Below are positions 61,462 through 64,000 of a stretch of DNA of 64,000 nucleotides, piece after piece; within the stretch, counting starts at the first letter, position 1; each line of letters opens with the position of its first letter. The position numbers were made by a program, and so were the translations under genes. Origin of the DNA: JAFGRU01 sp963665915 (lineage in GTDB: Bacteria > Desulfobacterota > Desulfuromonadia > Desulfuromonadales > JAAYDE01); NCBI GenBank assembly GCA_963665915.2, contig CAXXSG010000002.1, positions 62,001-126,000 of the forward strand, given 5' to 3'. Under the pieces are notes generated by a model. It was not told where the DNA came from and made no database searches. It saw only the letters and a list, made by a program, of their open reading frames with translations.

Positions 61462-63153
61462 TTACGAGTTGGACGGCTTCTCCGGTTTGGGGTCGTCCGA
61501 TTGCGTCGGGTGTTCGACCGGTTTGCGGGCCGGCGGTCGGCCGGTGCCATTCGGCGCCTTCTTGGGGCCGAGCACCTTGCCCGGCTTGGCCGGAGTCGGT
61601 GAGCGCTGTACGCCGGTGGGTGTCACGGTTGACCGGCGGACGTTCGGATTCGACTTGTTCTTTGAGATGGCCCGCGAACGCATGATCTGGATTCGCAGCC
61701 TGGGAATCGCCGGGTCGTCCGTCATCACGTTTACGAAGCCGACGCGCGTGTTGCTGGTGCTGTAGTTGGCCGGCACATGCAGCACGACGTACTGTTCGCC
61801 GCTTTCGCTCTCTTCGACGCTGGCGGTCAGGTTCTTATCGGTTACCGTCACCTCGGTGACCTTGCCGGGCGTTTTGCCCGACCAATCCAGCCGGACTTTC
61901 GGGTCGAGATCCTTGTCGACTCTCTGCGGAATCTGGAAACGCGAAGGCACGGCGCGCAACCGGGGAGCGATTCGCCCGTAGACGCGGATCTGTTCGCTGG
62001 GAACCTCTTCGATCCCGGTTTCCAGGTTCAGATTCGTACTAATCGTGTTGTTGGGCCACGGCGGCTTGAGGTGAATGTCGAGTTCGTATTCTTCGCCGGC
62101 GGTGATTTCTTTGAGTTCGGCTTCGATATTGTTGTGGGCGACCGGATCCATCTTGAGGTGGATCGGGCCGGCGTCGCCGCGCGTGATCTTGATCGTGCGG
62201 TTCTCGCCCTCGGAGTCACGGGCGATGTTCGAGAAGACAGCCGATTGCGGCGTCATCTTGAACGGAACCTTGACGACCGCTTCGCAGGTCAGGTGAACCT
62301 GCGCGTTTTCCGGATCATTGGTGTAGACGGTAATGCGTTTGCTGAAGTTGCCCGAGCGACGTTTGGTGTCGATCGTGAAAGTGGCTTCGGTGAATTCGCC
62401 AACGGCAATCGTACGGTCGGACCGACCGTCAAGTTTGGTACCTCACCCGCCCTTTAAGCGGATATCGAGATCGGCCTCGCCCTCATTGCTGATTTTGAAG
62501 GTGAACTTGGCCTTCTCGCCGCGCCACACTGGTTCGGATGAGACCTTGGTCTCCTTGCAAACGAATTTGGGATGAGGCCCTTCCTGCGCCGGGGTCGGAT
62601 TGGCATTGGCCGCCTTGGATCCACAGCCGGACTTGCCCTGTTTGGCAGCTTTGTCCCGCGCGACTTGTTCCTGGCCGATCTGCGCCTTCTTGGCGCGTTC
62701 TCTCGCGGGTTGCTGCCGGGCTTCCGGGGCCTGCTTCGCGTCCGGCTCGGGCTCCTGCGGAGCCGAGGCGGGAACAGGGCGGCGGACGGCGGCGACCGTC
62801 GTGTGCGCTGCGGGCGTCACTGGCTTGGCGTCCGGCTTGGCTGACTCCTGCGCCGGTGCCGGCTCGGGCGGCGGCGTTTGCGCGACCGGTTGTGCCGGCG
62901 CAGCCGGTTCCTTGGCGGGGGCCGGTTCTTTTGTTGCCACGGCGGGGGCCGGCTCGCTCTTCGGTGGCGTGGCCGGTGTGGCCTCGGCGGCCGGCGGCGT
63001 TGTTGCAGTCGTTTGCGGTTGCTCAGCGGCCGGCTCCGTTGCGCGGTCTTGCGACGCGCAGCCGGCGATGAGCAACGCACTCATCACAGGGATGCACAGC
63101 CAAGCGACGAGTCGTATCGTCGGGCGGTGCGCAACTTTGCTATCTCGTTTCAT
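61462..63153 (-). CDS. DUF1573-type lipoprotein with one in-frame TGA, candidate selenoprotein
   Basis: 563 residues if the TGA at 62445-62443 (codon 237) is read as an amino acid. N-terminus: MKRDSK and a lipoprotein signal (VMSALLIAGC), then a long Pro/Ala/Glu/Lys-rich spacer. Then comes a DUF1573 beta domain, VWRGEKAKFTFKISNEGEAD, TGA within RLKGG-TGA-GTKLDGRSD, and SGNFSKRITVYTNDPENAQV. A second beta domain and a basic Pro-rich tail follow. The 62 codons from the TGA to the next ATG (62256) contain no stop and encode the expected rest of the domain, so the halves are one gene. In DUF1573 proteins this turn normally carries a conserved Cys (CGCT-type). A hairpin with a GGUC-containing loop sits 13 bases after the TGA. 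Reading as selenocysteine is inferred; a recent nonsense mutation or base error is the alternative. Confidence 0.75.
62413..62445 (-). promoter_or_regulatory. Candidate bacterial SECIS element
   Basis: On the minus strand the TGA (62445-62443) is followed by 13 bases and then ACGGTCGGTCCGACCGT (62429-62413), a perfect 6-bp stem with loop GGTCC. The E. coli fdhF SECIS has a 17-nt upper hairpin with loop GGUC(U) beginning 11 bases after its UGA. The match in size, loop and distance is striking. The expected bulged U in the stem is not evident. Confidence 0.55.
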
Positions 63154-63530
63154 GGGTGAACTCTCGATTAGTACGGTCAAATACCCCACTCCGATGGTGA
63201 AGACGCCTCCCGATGTGATCGGCGCCGACGAAGATATAATCGTACCAGAAAGCACTCTCCATCACAATTGCCGACGCTGTTTGAGCTTACACAGATACTT
63301 CTGTCTGGGAATCCGCCAGTCCTGCGTTGATCAGAGTGGCGTGTGCGACCAAAAAGTTGGCGCCGGAATTGCGCCGGGGACGTTATAATGCCTTCGCCAG
63401 GCTGAACTGCCTGAAAGTGCATATCTATCGCCGCGTCGCGCTGTCCTGGGCGTGGGCCCACGATGGTTCGTGTCAGCCTCTTGCGACGCTGTCCGGGCTG
63501 TTTGTTGATGTCGGCCCGAGAGGAAGAGCC
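63154..63530. other. Divergent promoter region between DUF1573 and PAS genes
   Basis: 377 bases without a gene. It holds a minus-strand promoter candidate (63239-63267), a perfect TATAAT at 63384-63389 on the plus strand without a well-spaced -35, and the ribosome-binding site GAGGAAG before the PAS-protein start. Confidence 0.45.
63239..63267 (-). promoter_or_regulatory. Possible sigma-70-type promoter for the DUF1573 gene
   Basis: On the minus strand TTGTGA (63267-63262), a 17-base spacer and TACGAT (63244-63239) lie about 86 bases upstream of the ATG at 63153. The match is moderate. Confidence 0.35.
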
Positions 63531-64000
63531 ATGTCCAGTTCTGATTCGACGGATACACACATCGCTGACCAACCACCGCGGGAGGCGGTACTGGACGAGA
63601 AGCAACTCCGTCGTATCTTCGAACTCTCACCGGACATGCTGTGCCTGGGGAACCACGACGGTTGGTTTGTTGAGATCAACCAGGCCTGGGAGCGCACGTT
63701 GGGGTATTCGCGGGAGGAGATTCTCTCGCGCCCGTTCGTTGAACTCCTGCATCCGGATGACCGCGAATCCACGATGCGCGAGGTGGCACGTTTAACAGCC
63801 GGGGGCCCTCCCGCAGTTGGCTTCACTAATCGGTACCGGTGTCGAGACGGCAGGTATTGCTGGCTCTCATGGGCCGCCGTGCTGGAGACGAATACTGGTT
63901 ACTTACTGTCGACGGCCCGCGACGTCACAGCGGAAAGGGAGGCACAAGCAGAGTTGGAGCGTTCGGAGCGTCGCTACCGGGAACTCTATGAAACCATGCC
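63531..64000 (+). CDS. PAS-domain sensor protein, 3' end cut by window
   Basis: The ATG at 63531 follows GAGGAAG and opens a frame that runs out of the window (156 codons visible). Residues about 24-137 are a PAS domain with a PAC-type end: LRRIFELSPDMLCLGNHDGW, then FVEINQAWERTLGYSREEIL, PFVELLHPDDRESTMREVAR and WAAVLETNTGYLLSTARDVT. A second PAS domain seems to begin at SERRYRELYETMP. Proteins of this layout are usually sensor histidine kinases or diguanylate cyclases; the output domain is not visible, so I do not choose. It is divergent from the DUF1573 lipoprotein gene. Confidence 0.88.
   Translation, partial: MSSSDSTDTHIADQPPREAVLDEKQLRRIFELSPDMLCLGNHDGWFVEINQAWERTLGYSREEILSRPFVELLHPDDRESTMREVARLTAGGPPAVGFTNRYRCRDGRYCWLSWAAVLETNTGYLLSTARDVTAEREAQAELERSERRYRELYETM

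Noticed and set aside
62256..62445. Reading the DUF1573 locus as two separate genes
   Set aside because: The second part would start at ATG 62256 in the middle of the domain, without a ribosome-binding site, and would leave 62 clean, family-like codons untranslated.
1..64000. tRNA, rRNA or riboswitch genes
   Set aside because: I searched by eye for T-arm and rRNA signatures and riboswitch-like leaders in the gaps and found none; tRNAscan-SE and Infernal would be decisive.

Overview
The window looks like a high-GC chromosomal segment of a planctomycete, probably a Phycisphaerae-like lineage. This is inferred from gene style: PEP-CTERM-type tails, HAF-type repeat proteins, modules of the form DCNxNGxPDEC followed by dockerin-like GDLDGDGDVDLxDLQ domains, a sialate O-acetylesterase-type secreted enzyme, and long repeat-filled intergenic stretches. 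No rRNA, tRNA, CRISPR array, transposase or phage gene was recognised.

Layout. 0-5 kb: the end of phoU, then sucA-sucB (2-oxoglutarate dehydrogenase E1 and E2). 5-15 kb: a frameshifted DUF4397 protein, a homocysteine S-methyltransferase-like gene, pyrC, an ECF sigma/anti-sigma pair, a HEAT-like/membrane-protein pair and pyrD. 15-26 kb: a PEP-CTERM protein, a zinc-ribbon membrane protein, a VOC protein, a frameshifted ftcD fusion, secreted proteins, a methyltransferase and an AraC/GyrI regulator, all separated by dense repeats. 26-35 kb: a YhaM-like nuclease, a lipoprotein, a UVR-motif protein, rsmD, a tyrosine-rich small lipoprotein, a frameshifted serS and a GspE/PilB ATPase. 35-50 kb: a sialate O-acetylesterase, a frameshifted HAF/PEP-CTERM protein between direct repeats, two membrane GT-C-like proteins (one with TPRs), an amidohydrolase, mnmA, a GT9 glycosyltransferase, a beta-CASP nuclease and an esterase. 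50-64 kb: a small RHH-like protein, a split LKR/SDH lysine-degradation pair, two large secreted proteases with shared C-terminal modules, a DUF1573 lipoprotein with an in-frame TGA, and the start of a PAS sensor.

Most notable is the DUF1573 lipoprotein at 61.5-63.2 kb. Its frame is open on both sides of a single TGA placed where DUF1573 proteins have a conserved Cys. Thirteen bases after the TGA is a 17-nt hairpin with a GGUC-containing loop, closely resembling a bacterial SECIS element. This is a candidate selenoprotein of a family I do not know as a selenoprotein family.

Two other genome-scale signals stand out. First, an intergenic repeat family shares a conserved 28-nt core in at least 11 copies, often duplicated in tandem (3 x 198 bp, 2 x 187 bp) or bracketing single genes as direct repeats (the VOC and HAF genes). 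Second, four otherwise intact genes, including essential serS, each carry exactly one extra base. Assembly indels are the simplest reading, but the shared direction deserves a check.
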